Below, in pieces: positions 7,621-15,328 of a stretch of DNA of 23,670 bases (position 1 is the stretch's first letter; every line of letters starts with the position of its first letter). The notes below the pieces were generated by a model, which was not told the origin of the DNA, did not search any database, and was given only the letters and a program-made list of their open reading frames with translations. The translations under genes were made by a program, and so were the position numbers. This DNA comes from Ramlibacter tataouinensis (GTDB lineage Bacteria > Pseudomonadota > Gammaproteobacteria > Burkholderiales > Burkholderiaceae_C), in assembly GCA_002427815.1 (NCBI GenBank), contig DIZF01000046.1, positions 1 through 23,670 of the forward strand. The letters run 5' to 3'.

Positions 7621-10314
7621 TCAGGATGGATCGCGTCGGCCGTTGAGCGCCAGGCGCATCGCCATCACGCCATCGGCCCCATCGGCGCTCACCTCAAAAC
7701 CGGACCGCCGCGCCAAAGCGGCCATCGCGGTGTTTTCGGTAAGGCATTGGCCCGTCACTTCCTGAGTGCCGCGCTCGCGCAGATAGCGGATCAGCTTGGC
7801 CAGCAGGGCACGGCCCAGGCCCTTGCCCTGCCAGGCGGCGGCCACCTGGATCGCGAACTCCGCCTTGCGGTTGTCCGGATCGCATACCGCGCGCACTTCC
7901 CCGGCCATGACGGGCCCGCTGGCGGGATCGGGCCCCGGCGCGAGCGCGATGAAAGCCATTTCCCGCTCGTAATCGATCTGGCAGTAACGCGCGAGCTCCG
8001 AGTGCGGCACCTCGCGCCGCGCCATGAAAAAGCGCAACCGCATGTCCGACGGAGAGGCCTTCGCGTAGAACGCGGCCAGACGATCGCCGTCCTCCGGACG
8101 AATCGGGCGCAGCAGCAGCTCGGCGCTGCCCAGCGTCACCTTTTCCTCGAGCCCGGACGGATAGGGCCGCACCGCCAGCCGGCTCGGCTCGCCGGGAACG
8201 GGCCTGCGAACCCGCACGCGGGCGTCGAGCGCGAGCACACCCTGGGCATCGGCCAGCAGCGGATTGATGTCCAGCTCCGCCAGCCCCGGCAGGTCGCATG
8301 CCATCTGCGACACCTTGAGCAGCGTGCCTATCAGTGCCCGTTCGTCGATCGGCGCATGGCCGCGGTAGCCGGCCAGCAGCGCCGCCACCTGGGTCTGCGC
8401 GATCAGGTCGCGCGCCAGCCGCTGGTTCAGCGGCGGCAGCCCCACCGCGCGGTCCTTGCGCAATTCCACCGCCGTTCCGCCCTCGCCGAACAGGATCACC
8501 GGCCCGAACACCGCATCGCTGGCAATGCCGACGATCAGTTCGTGGGCGCCGCGGCGTTGCGCCATTGCCTGGACCGTGAAGCCCAGCACGTGAGCGTGCG
8601 GCTGCAGGTGCGCCACGCGCTGGCGCATCCTGACAGCCGCGGCGCGCACCTCGTCGGCCGACTCCAGACTCAGCGCGACACCGCCCACGTCGGACTTGTG
8701 CAGGATCTGCGGCGACAGGATCTTCAGCGCGACCGGGAAACCGATCCGCGTCGCCGCGGCCACGGCCTCTTCGGTGTCGTGGGCCTTGTGTGTTTCCACC
8801 GTGGGGATGCCGTAGGCCTGGAGCAGCAGCTTGGCCTGCTCCTCGTCCAGCCATTCGCGGCCTTCGCGCAGCGCCCGGTCGAACAGGGCCTGTACTTGTT
8901 CCGAGTCCGGCCTGAAATCTTCCAGCATGCCGGACGGCAGCTGCAGCAGCGCCTCCTGGTTGCGGCAATAGCTGACGCGCTGCAGCCAGCCGGCCACCGC
9001 GCGCTCGGGGGTGCTGTAGCTCGCCATGCCGGCCGCGCTGAACGCCTGGCGCGCACCGGCAACCGTGACCCCGCCCAGCCAGCACGCCAGCACCGGCTTG
9101 CCGGCCTGCTGGATCAGCGGCAGGCACTCCGCTGCGATCTCTCCAGCCGGTACGATGGCCGTGGGCGCGTGCATGAACAGCACCCCGTCGACTTCGGGCG
9201 CCGCCAGCAGCACGCGCAGCGCTGCACCATAACGAGCGACCGGTGCGTCGCCGATGATGTCGACCGGGTTGGCGCGCGGCCAGGTCGCGGGCAGACATTG
9301 GTCCAGTGCCTTCAACGTGTCGGGGCCCAGCTCGGCCAGCTGGCCGCCGCCCAGTGCCAGCGCGTCGGCAGCCAGCACGCCGGCACCCCCGCCGTTGGTG
9401 AGGATCGCCAGCCGCTCGCCGCGCCAGGGTTTGACGTGCGCCAGTGTTTCTGCCGCATCGAAGAGCGACTCCAGCGTGTCGACCCTCAGCATGCCGGCGC
9501 GCCGGACGACGGCATCGAAGACCGCGTCCGAGCCCGCCAGCGCGCCGGTGTGCGACGCCGCGGCCCGGGCGCCCGCGGGGGCTCGCCCGGCCTTCACGAC
9601 AATCACCGGCTTGTTGCGCGACGCCGCTCGCGCAGCGGACATGAACTTGCGTGCCGCCTTCACCGACTCCATGTACATCAGGATCGCGCGGGTGCCTGGA
9701 TCGCTCGCGAGGTAATCCAGCACATCGCCGAAATCGACATCGGCACTGTCGCCCAGCGAAATGAAATGCGAGAAGCCGATGCTGTGGCTGTTGGCCCAGT
9801 CCAGCATGGCCGTGGCCAACGCACCCGACTGAGTGACGAAGGCCAGCGTGCCGGGCAAGGCATTGCCCGGCGCAAAGCTGGCGTTGAGGCCGACGCCGGG
9901 CACCAGCAAACCCAGGCAGTTGGGCCCGAGGATGCGCAGCAACCGGGGCCGGGCCGCTTCGAGCATGGACTGCTCCAGGGATGACCCGCCCCCGCCCTGC
10001 TTCAGGCCGGCGGTGAGGACCGCGGCGGCGCGCGTGCCCTTGCGTCCCAGTGCCTCGATCAGGCCGGGCACGCTCGCGGCCGGCGTGCAGATCACGGCAA
10101 GGTCGGGCGCTGCCGGCAACGACTCGACGTCGGGGAAAGTAGGCTGCCCCGCCACGCTGCCATTGCGCTGATCCACCACCCACACCGGACCTTTGAAACC
10201 GCCCCCCTGCAGGTTGCGCAGCACCACGCGGCCGAGGCTTTCCGTCCGGTCGGACACGCCGATCACCGCCACCGAGGCCGGGGCAAACAGGGCTTCGAGA
10301 TTGCGAACACTCAT
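7621..10314 (-). CDS. Pat-like ADP-forming acyl-CoA synthetase/GNAT acetyltransferase fusion
   Basis: 897 residues. Order of domains: CoA-binding Rossmann (about 8-105, FAPASVAVIGVSD), succinyl-CoA-ligase-like domains (about 110-470, with a SHTGALAGSDAVFDA segment that keeps the His expected at the phospho-transfer position), ATP-grasp (about 490-700, FPVALKILSPQILHKSDVGGV), and a C-terminal GNAT domain (about 720-890, acetyl-CoA loop QGKGLGRAL). This architecture is that of protein lysine acetyltransferase Pat/YfiQ (886 residues in Salmonella), which acetylates and inactivates acetyl-CoA synthetase and other enzymes. The ATG at 10312-10314 is preceded by AAAGGA 6 nt upstream, which excludes the longer frame to 10401. 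It shares an Fnr-type box with the divergent DksA-like gene. Whether it makes acyl-CoA, acetylates proteins, or both is undecided. Confidence 0.9.
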   Translation of the reverse strand: MSVRNLEALFAPASVAVIGVSDRTESLGRVVLRNLQGGGFKGPVWVVDQRNGSVAGQPTFPDVESLPAAPDLAVICTPAASVPGLIEALGRKGTRAAAVLTAGLKQGGGGSSLEQSMLEAARPRLLRILGPNCLGLLVPGVGLNASFAPGNALPGTLAFVTQSGALATAMLDWANSHSIGFSHFISLGDSADVDFGDVLDYLASDPGTRAILMYMESVKAARKFMSAARAASRNKPVIVVKAGRAPAGARAAASHTGALAGSDAVFDAVVRRAGMLRVDTLESLFDAAETLAHVKPWRGERLAILTNGGGAGVLAADALALGGGQLAELGPDTLKALDQCLPATWPRANPVDIIGDAPVARYGAALRVLLAAPEVDGVLFMHAPTAIVPAGEIAAECLPLIQQAGKPVLACWLGGVTVAGARQAFSAAGMASYSTPERAVAGWLQRVSYCRNQEALLQLPSGMLEDFRPDSEQVQALFDRALREGREWLDEEQAKLLLQAYGIPTVETHKAHDTEEAVAAATRIGFPVALKILSPQILHKSDVGGVALSLESADEVRAAAVRMRQRVAHLQPHAHVLGFTVQAMAQRRGAHELIVGIASDAVFGPVILFGEGGTAVELRKDRAVGLPPLNQRLARDLIAQTQVAALLAGYRGHAPIDERALIGTLLKVSQMACDLPGLAELDINPLLADAQGVLALDARVRVRRPVPGEPSRLAVRPYPSGLEEKVTLGSAELLLRPIRPEDGDRLAAFYAKASPSDMRLRFFMARREVPHSELARYCQIDYEREMAFIALAPGPDPASGPVMAGEVRAVCDPDNRKAEFAIQVAAAWQGKGLGRALLAKLIRYLRERGTQEVTGQCLTENTAMAALARRSGFEVSADGADGVMAMRLALNGRRDPS

Positions 10315-10387
10315 GACGATCCTTTGACAAGGGCGGCGGATGACCGCCCCCCACTGTCCAGGGTAGGCGCCGCACGCGGACCCTAAC

Positions 10388-10401
10388 TTGCTCCAGATCA
10401 A
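10388..10401. promoter_or_regulatory. Fnr/FixK-type box shared by Pat-like and DksA-like genes
   Basis: TTGCTCCAGATCAA fits TTG[A/C]-N6-TCAA. Rightward, CAGAAT lies at 10424-10429, 22 nt after the box, giving a start near 10436, downstream of the ATG at 10428 and upstream of the ATG at 10452. Leftward, TACCCT lies at 10365-10360, also 22 nt away, giving a start near 10353. Both directions show class II activator spacing. Confidence 0.7.
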
Positions 10402-10451
10402 GGACAGCCAGAGCGCAGCCTTCCAGAATGGCTGATCCCCAAGAGGTTCCG

Positions 10452-10871
10452 ATGGACATCTATACCCGCACCCTGGCTCCGCGCTTCTCCAAACTGTTGG
10501 CGAAACGAGAAGGCGAGCTGCGCTCCATCCTGCACGCGACGGGAGATTTCGCGGTGCAGGCGCCGGAGGCCCAGGCTCGCGAAGTGCTCGACTTCAAGGA
10601 CATGGCGGTGGAAGAGACCCAATCGGTGGTGGACGAGGCCAAGGCCGACCACGCGCTGGAAGAGCTCGAGCAGGTGGTCGCCGCGCGCAAGCGGCTGACC
10701 GAACAGACCTACGGCGAGTGCCTCGACTGTGGGGAGCCGATCGACCTGCGCCGCTTGATGGCGATGCCGGCCACGCCTTTCTGCACGGCCTGCCAGGGGA
10801 TCCATGAGCACGGACGTGGGGTAGGCGCACGGCGGCCGACATTGCACCTCGGGAAGGGAAAAAGCTCATGA
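10452..10871 (+). CDS. DksA/TraR-family C4 zinc-finger regulator
   Basis: 139 residues (E. coli DksA has 151). A helical coiled-coil segment spans about 10-85 and is followed by a C4 zinc finger, Cys90-x2-Cys93-x17-Cys111-x2-Cys114. The DxxDxA sequence at residues 47-52 (DFKDMA) matches the acidic tip motif by which DksA reaches the RNA polymerase active site through the secondary channel, so real polymerase binding is plausible. The start is the ATG at 10452, with AAGAGG ending 5 nt before it; the in-frame ATG at 10428 lies upstream of the predicted transcription start. The stop overlaps the phasin start (ATGA), implying translational coupling. The box upstream predicts low-oxygen induction. 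It is not the housekeeping dksA, judging from its size and context. Confidence 0.85.
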   Translation: MDIYTRTLAPRFSKLLAKREGELRSILHATGDFAVQAPEAQAREVLDFKDMAVEETQSVVDEAKADHALEELEQVVAARKRLTEQTYGECLDCGEPIDLRRLMAMPATPFCTACQGIHEHGRGVGARRPTLHLGKGKSS

Positions 10872-11359
10872 GTTCGAAATCGGTTGCGGCCCGGCGCACC
10901 GTCGCCGCTCCTGCTCGCACCGGCGCACCGGGCTTCGACTTCCTGGCGGATTTCGGCCGTGAACAACTGGCTTTGGTCATGGACGCATCCTGTGCCATGT
11001 TTCGCGGGTTCGAAGCGATGCGCGCCATCCAGCAACAAGCCGCCCACCAGGCATCGGCTCGCCAGAAGGCCGCCGCCCACAAGTTGCGCGAGCCCTGCGC
11101 ACCGGGCGACCTGATGGCGATCCCGTTCGCGCTGCTCCAGGACGACCTGCAAAATGCCACGCGCTACTGGCAGGAGCTGGGCGCCGCGGCGCTCGAGACG
11201 CAGACGGAAATGATGGGGTGCACCAGTCATGTGCTCAACACCGACGCCGCGTTGGAAGCCGCCTCGGCGGTGGAAGCGCTCGACGCGATTCCCGGCGTCA
11301 GTCAGCTGTTTCCGCGCAGGCCCAATGCGCTCGGCCGCAGATCCCGCGCCAGGTCCTGA
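10868..11359 (+). CDS. Phasin-like PHB granule protein
   Basis: 163 residues. The Ala- and Gln-rich, mostly helical sequence (residues about 25-130), free of recognisable catalytic motifs, with a basic N-terminus and Arg-rich C-terminus (RRPNALGRRSRARS), fits the phasin family of polyhydroxyalkanoate granule surface proteins. A helix-breaking PGDLMAIPFALLQDDLQNATRYWQELG segment resembles phasin family members from Burkholderiales (recognised by style, not by search). Its ATG overlaps the DksA-like stop (ATGA), and it converges on the PHB synthase gene 56 nt away, which supports the storage-granule assignment. It could alternatively be a small structural protein unrelated to PHB. Confidence 0.65.
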   Translation: MSSKSVAARRTVAAPARTGAPGFDFLADFGREQLALVMDASCAMFRGFEAMRAIQQQAAHQASARQKAAAHKLREPCAPGDLMAIPFALLQDDLQNATRYWQELGAAALETQTEMMGCTSHVLNTDAALEAASAVEALDAIPGVSQLFPRRPNALGRRSRARS

Positions 11360-11415
11360 CGATCCACTCGTCTGCTCCCGCTCGCCGCCGACTTCGCCGC
11401 GGGCCGGCGCCAGAA

Positions 11416-13167
11416 TCAGTCTTGATGCACGTAGGTGCCGGGTGCCAGCACCGGCTCGCCGGCTTTGAGCAGCCCCGTCACCGGTTGCGCCTTGACTTTC
11501 CCCGATGAGTGCCTGGCCAGCCAATGATGCCAGCACGGCCACCACGATCCCTCGAACGTGGGCGCGGCCTGCAGCCACGCCTGTGGATCGGCGGGCGCCG
11601 CACCGGCTGCATGCGTGTCGAAGCGATAGCTGGCCTGCGGATGGGCCAGCGGACCGGCCGGCGGGTTGACGATGCCCACGTTGTGGCCGCCGGAGGTCAG
11701 CAGGAAGCTGACCGGAGAGCGGACCAGGCGCTGGACCTTGTAGACCGAATGCCAGGGCGACACGTGGTCGCGTTCGGTGGACACCACGAACAACGGAACC
11801 TGGATATCGCCCAGCGATACCGGCCGGCCTTGCGCCGGATAACGCCCTTCAGCCAGGTCGTTGCGCAGGTACAGGCGCCGCAGGTACTCGCTGTGCATGC
11901 GCGCCGGCAGGCGGGTCGCGTCCGCGTTCCAGGCGCGCAACGCGGTCACCGGCGTCTGCGCGCCCATCAGGTATTCGTACACGAGTTTCGACCAGACCAG
12001 GTCCTTGGAATTGATCAGCTGGAACGCTCCCGCCATCTGCCGGCCATCGAGATAGCCGTGCTCGGCCATCAGGTCTTCCAGGAAAGCGATCTGGCTTTCG
12101 TCGATGAACAGTCCCAGCTCGCCGGGCTCGTGAAAATCGACCTGCCCCGCCAGCAGCGTGACCGTCTGCAGCGGGTTGGCACGGCGAGATCCCAGCAGGG
12201 CTGCCGCGATGGCCAGCAGCGTTCCACCCAGGCAGTAGCCGGCGGCGTGCATGCCGGTATCGGGATAGCGCGCGTGCACGGCCTTCACGGCCGCCATCAC
12301 GCCCAGTTGCAGGTAGTCCTCCATGCCCAGTTCGCGATCGTCGCTGCCGGGATTCTTCCAGGACACCATGAACACGGTGTGCCCCTCGCCCACCAGGTAC
12401 CTGACCAGCGAATCCTCAGGGGTGAGATCGAGGATGTAGTACTTCATGATCCACGAAGGGACGATGAGCAGCGGTTGTGCATCGACCCGTGGCGTGGCGG
12501 GCTCGTACTGGATCAGTTCGATCAGCCGGTTGCGAAAGACCACCTTGCCCGGCGTCAGCGCCACCGCCTGGCCGGGCAGGAACTGTTCGACACCGCGCGG
12601 CTTGCCGCCGCCGAGCACCGCCAGCGCGTCGCGCGACCAGTTGGCAAAACCGGTGGCCAGGTTGGCGCCGCCGGTGCCGAGGGTCCGCTGCTGCACCTGG
12701 GGATTGGTCGCGATGAAGTTGGAGGGCGACCACATGTCGATCCACTGGCGCAAGGTGAAGTCGACGACTTCCTGGTGGTGGCCGGACACGCCGCGCACGT
12801 CGCTGGCGGCCTCGTGCCACCATTGCTCCTGCAGCAGAAACGCCTGCGACAGCGCACTGAACGGCGGCGCCTGCCATTCCTGCGGCGAGAACCGCTTGTC
12901 GTGCGGCGCAGGCTCGACGCAGCGGTGGCAGTCGCCGTGCCAGGCGTGGGTCGAATACTGCAGCCACGTCAGGGTCTTGCGCAGTGCACTGCTGGCGAGA
13001 TCGGCTCGTTTCGATGGCGATACCAGCAGGTGGGTGAGCCAGTCCGAGTAAGCCATCGTCACCGAAGACGGTGAGATGCCGTTCGCCAAACGGGCCAGGC
13101 CCAGCTTGAGCGGAAGGTCCATTGGGTCGGGTTCGTGCCCCTCTGGGCGTTCAGTGGTAGTTGACAT
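11416..13167 (-). CDS. phaC: Class I poly(3-hydroxyalkanoate) synthase
   Basis: 583 residues, the usual length for class I PhaC, which polymerises (R)-3-hydroxyacyl-CoA into PHB on granules. The lipase-like box GYCLGG places the catalytic Cys at 312; the partner Asp467 is in STERDHVSPWHS and His495 in TSGGHNVGIVNPPAG. The N-terminal domain (about 90-230) includes the NFIATNPQV segment typical of the family. The ATG at 13165-13167 is chosen because the upstream extension to 13245 crosses the likely promoter and has no homologous look. The ribosome binding site is weak. It is divergent from the alcohol dehydrogenase and convergent with the phasin; a box at 13232-13245 suggests low-oxygen control. 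No phaA/phaB is in the window, so this may be a second, conditionally expressed synthase. Confidence 0.93.
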   Translation of the reverse strand: MSTTTERPEGHEPDPMDLPLKLGLARLANGISPSSVTMAYSDWLTHLLVSPSKRADLASSALRKTLTWLQYSTHAWHGDCHRCVEPAPHDKRFSPQEWQAPPFSALSQAFLLQEQWWHEAASDVRGVSGHHQEVVDFTLRQWIDMWSPSNFIATNPQVQQRTLGTGGANLATGFANWSRDALAVLGGGKPRGVEQFLPGQAVALTPGKVVFRNRLIELIQYEPATPRVDAQPLLIVPSWIMKYYILDLTPEDSLVRYLVGEGHTVFMVSWKNPGSDDRELGMEDYLQLGVMAAVKAVHARYPDTGMHAAGYCLGGTLLAIAAALLGSRRANPLQTVTLLAGQVDFHEPGELGLFIDESQIAFLEDLMAEHGYLDGRQMAGAFQLINSKDLVWSKLVYEYLMGAQTPVTALRAWNADATRLPARMHSEYLRRLYLRNDLAEGRYPAQGRPVSLGDIQVPLFVVSTERDHVSPWHSVYKVQRLVRSPVSFLLTSGGHNVGIVNPPAGPLAHPQASYRFDTHAAGAAPADPQAWLQAAPTFEGSWWPCWHHWLARHSSGKVKAQPVTGLLKAGEPVLAPGTYVHQD

Positions 13168-13231
13168 GGACAATACTTTGTCGCAATGCGGCGCCGCACA
13201 AGTATCGTCGCCACTGCTGCGTCCAGGGTTT

Positions 13232-13245
13232 TTGCGCAAGGTCAA
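13232..13245. promoter_or_regulatory. Fnr/FixK-type box between phaC and alcohol dehydrogenase
   Basis: TTGCGCAAGGTCAA (reverse strand TTGACCTTGCGCAA) fits the degenerate TTG[A/C]-N6-[T/G]CAA pattern but is one of the poorer matches to TTGAT-N4-ATCAA. Toward phaC the hexamer 22 nt away is GACGAT (13209-13204), with a better GATACT at 13206-13201 slightly out of register. Toward the dehydrogenase no good -10 was found at that spacing. Confidence 0.5.
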
Positions 13246-13249
13246 CCGC

Positions 13250-13264
13250 CGGGCGAATCGCCCG
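13250..13264. repeat. Perfect 15-bp palindrome upstream of alcohol dehydrogenase
   Basis: CGGGCGAATCGCCCG is a 7-bp perfect inverted repeat around a single A. Its centre lies 41 bp before the ATG at 13298. A -10-like TAACAT is at 13286-13291. It may be an operator for another regulator or a hairpin in a longer transcript. Confidence 0.4.
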
Positions 13265-13297
13265 CCTTCCGTTGGCGGCGCTGCTTAACATGGGACC

Positions 13298-14302
13298 ATG
13301 CTGCCGTCCTCCATGCATGCCATGGCCGTCGCATCATCGCAGCGGCGACTGGTGCGCGTGGAAAAGCCGGTGCCCCACGCCCATGGCCATGAGGTGCTGG
13401 TGCGGGTACTGGCCTGCGGTGTCTGCCGCACCGACCTGCACATCATCGACGGCGAGCTGCCGCCGCACCGCATGTCGGTGGTCCCGGGACACGAGGTGGT
13501 GGGACGGGTGGTGGCGCGAGGGCGGCAGGCCGGGCAATTCGCCATCGGCCAGCGCATCGGCATCCCGTGGCTGGGCCAGGCTTGCGGTCACTGCGCGTTT
13601 TGCGCCATGGATCGGGAAAACCTGTGCGACCACCCGATCTTCACCGGCTACGACCGCGATGGCGGCTTCGCGCAATACGCCGTCGCCGACGCGCGCTTCT
13701 GCTTCGCGCTGCCCGACCGTTACGACGATGCGCATGCGGCGCCTCTGCTGTGCGCAGGCCTGATCGGGTTTCGCGCCTGGCGCCTGGCCGGAGCTGCGGT
13801 GCCGCGCCGGCTGGGCTTGTATGGTTTCGGCGCCGCGGCCCACATCATTTGCCAGGTGGCGGTGGCACGTGGCCAGGAGGTTTATGCCTTCACGCGGGAG
13901 GGGGACGAAGCGGGACAGGCATTCGCGCGCAGCCTGGGCGCGGCGTGGGCCGGCGGCTCCGCCCAGATGCCGCCGTTGCCGCTGGATGCCGCCCTGATCT
14001 TCGCTCCCGTCGGTGCCCTCGTGCCGACGGCCCTGGCTGCAACCGGCAAAGGCGGCACGGTGGTCTGCGCGGGTATCCACATGAGCACCATCCCGGCCTT
14101 CGACTACCGGCTGCTCTGGGGCGAGCGCGTGTTGAAGTCGGTCGCCAATCTCACCCGCGCCGATGGCGAGGCGTTCTTCAAGCTGGTTGCCGAGCTATCG
14201 TTGCATACCCATGTGCAGACCTTCGCCCTGGACGATGCCAACGCGGCCATCCAGGCCCTGCGCGACAGTACCGTGAGCGGCGCCGCCGTGCTTGTCCCCT
14301 GA
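13298..14302 (+). CDS. Zinc-dependent alcohol dehydrogenase (AdhA type)
   Basis: 334 residues of the medium-chain dehydrogenase family. Catalytic zinc ligands are Cys40 (ACGVCRTDLH) and His65-Glu66 (VPGHEVVG); the structural zinc is held by Cys96, Cys99, Cys102 and Cys110 (CGHCAFCAMDRENLC). The nucleotide-binding loop is GLYGFGAAAH near residues 173-182. Such enzymes interconvert alcohols and aldehydes with NAD(P), and in this setting probably regenerate NAD+ by fermentation. An ATG at 13313 is an alternative start giving a more typical N-terminus (MHAMAVASS); neither has a ribosome binding site. The 3' end overlaps the convergent L,D-transpeptidase-like gene by 108 nt. Alcohol dehydrogenases of this type are common members of low-oxygen loci. 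Confidence 0.9.
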   Translation: MLPSSMHAMAVASSQRRLVRVEKPVPHAHGHEVLVRVLACGVCRTDLHIIDGELPPHRMSVVPGHEVVGRVVARGRQAGQFAIGQRIGIPWLGQACGHCAFCAMDRENLCDHPIFTGYDRDGGFAQYAVADARFCFALPDRYDDAHAAPLLCAGLIGFRAWRLAGAAVPRRLGLYGFGAAAHIICQVAVARGQEVYAFTREGDEAGQAFARSLGAAWAGGSAQMPPLPLDAALIFAPVGALVPTALAATGKGGTVVCAGIHMSTIPAFDYRLLWGERVLKSVANLTRADGEAFFKLVAELSLHTHVQTFALDDANAAIQALRDSTVSGAAVLVP

Positions 14303-15148
14303 GCCGGTGGGCGGGCGTGCCGGCATGCGGTGAGGAATGTACGGTCGGGGACTCCATTCGGGCCGTTCGCTGCGCCCCGACTCCACGACGATCAGGTAGC
14401 GCCCGGGAAACGCAACAGGTTCGCGCTGGGGACCCAGCACGTCGGGCGGCTTGCCGTCGCGCGCAGCTTGTTGGTAATCGGCGTCCAGCAAGCCGTAGCG
14501 GTCGATCAGACGGTCGAGCGTGGCGGGGATCCGGATGCTGCCCTCCGACTGTGCGCTGCCCAGCCTGCGCTCCAGCAGGTCAGGGTCGGTGGCGTGCATC
14601 AGGAGCCGCATCGGCGCCACCGCGCCATCGCCCCAGCCCTTGGGAACCTGCTGCCAGCCGAAGTCGTAGATGCGCAGACCCTTCTCCCCGTAAACCCGCA
14701 GGCCTTCGCTGTCGAGCGTTCCTTGCGAGCGCGAGTCAGGGTTCGCCAGGCTGTGCTCGAACACACCGAGCGGAGTTTCGAAATACCCGACGCTGCCGGG
14801 CAGGCCGCTCGAAACCGGAGACGCGCCGACCCATTGCAATTGCCCATCGGCACCGCGGAAGAGCAGAAAGAGGGCCTGCATGCTCGGATCACGGTCCACC
14901 ACGATCAGGTACTGGGGCCGGGAAAGCGATACCTCGGCCCTGGCCAAAGCCGCTTCGGTCAACCGCACATAGCGCGGCATCTCGGACAGTGGCACCTCAA
15001 GCACACGGTCGACCCGGGCCCGGTACTGGGCAGCCATGTCCACCACCGGATCGAACGCCCACAGGCGCACGCACGAAAGGGCCAGCAGCAGCATGGCTGC
15101 GGCCTTCAGGAATGGACTGTGCCCAGGCACGATGGGGAGGCGCTTCAT
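14195..15148 (-). CDS. L,D-transpeptidase (YkuD)-like exported protein, Cys-to-Ser
   Basis: 317 residues. Residues 1-31 are a signal peptide (basic start, LLLALS core, likely cut after WA). Residues 78-210 resemble a YkuD L,D-transpeptidase domain: LIVVDRDPSMQALFLL, SSGLPGSVGYFETPLGVF, and H185-x15-S201-E-G-S204, where the family pattern is H-x14-17-[S/T]-H-G-C. The catalytic Cys is therefore Ser204 (AGC at 14539-14537) and the adjacent His is Glu202. L,D-transpeptidases make 3-3 peptidoglycan crosslinks or anchor proteins with that Cys, so this copy is probably not active in the normal way. The last 50 residues are low-complexity and run 108 nt into the convergent dehydrogenase gene. The upstream Fnr-type box is placed so that transcription would begin at or within 2 nt of the ATG. 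Confidence 0.75.
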   Translation of the reverse strand: MKRLPIVPGHSPFLKAAAMLLLALSCVRLWAFDPVVDMAAQYRARVDRVLEVPLSEMPRYVRLTEAALARAEVSLSRPQYLIVVDRDPSMQALFLLFRGADGQLQWVGASPVSSGLPGSVGYFETPLGVFEHSLANPDSRSQGTLDSEGLRVYGEKGLRIYDFGWQQVPKGWGDGAVAPMRLLMHATDPDLLERRLGSAQSEGSIRIPATLDRLIDRYGLLDADYQQAARDGKPPDVLGPQREPVAFPGRYLIVVESGRSERPEWSPRPYIPHRMPARPPTGSGDKHGGAAHGTVAQGLDGRVGIVQGEGLHMGMQR

Positions 15149-15183
15149 CTGAATTCATTCTGGACAGCGGCGCGCTATCCACC

Positions 15184-15197
15184 TTGAGCCGCGTCAA
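15184..15197 (-). promoter_or_regulatory. Fnr/FixK-type box before L,D-transpeptidase-like gene
   Basis: TTGAGCCGCGTCAA fits TTG[A/C]-N6-TCAA. On the minus strand CAGAAT lies at 15162-15157, 21 nt after the box, and the ATG is 8 nt beyond it, so the predicted start is at or within 2 nt of the ATG. Confidence 0.6.
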
Positions 15198-15230
15198 CCA
15201 TTGACCTGCCGGCACCCGCCCGACTGTGCA

Positions 15231-15244
15231 TTGCTCAATATCAA
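15231..15244 (+). promoter_or_regulatory. Fnr/FixK-type box before the BON-Hsp20-ABC operon
   Basis: TTGCTCAATATCAA fits TTG[A/C]-N6-TCAA, and 9 of 10 arm bases match TTGAT-N4-ATCAA. TAGAGT at 15266-15271 lies 21 nt after the box, giving a start near 15278 and a leader of about 50 nt with a strong ribosome binding site. Confidence 0.7.
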
Positions 15245-15328
15245 AGATATCAGGCAACCCGGAACTAGAGTTGTTTGAGATCGCCGTTGCGGGCTCCTGC
15301 GCGGCGGCACAGCGCAAGGAGATCACAA

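Noticed and set aside
7694..10459. A 921-codon minus-strand frame overlapping the Pat-like gene, and a 745-codon plus-strand frame opposite it.
   Set aside because: The Pat-like frame has clear CoA-binding, ATP-grasp and GNAT motifs; the others are Arg/Gly/Ala- or His/Gln-rich shadows.
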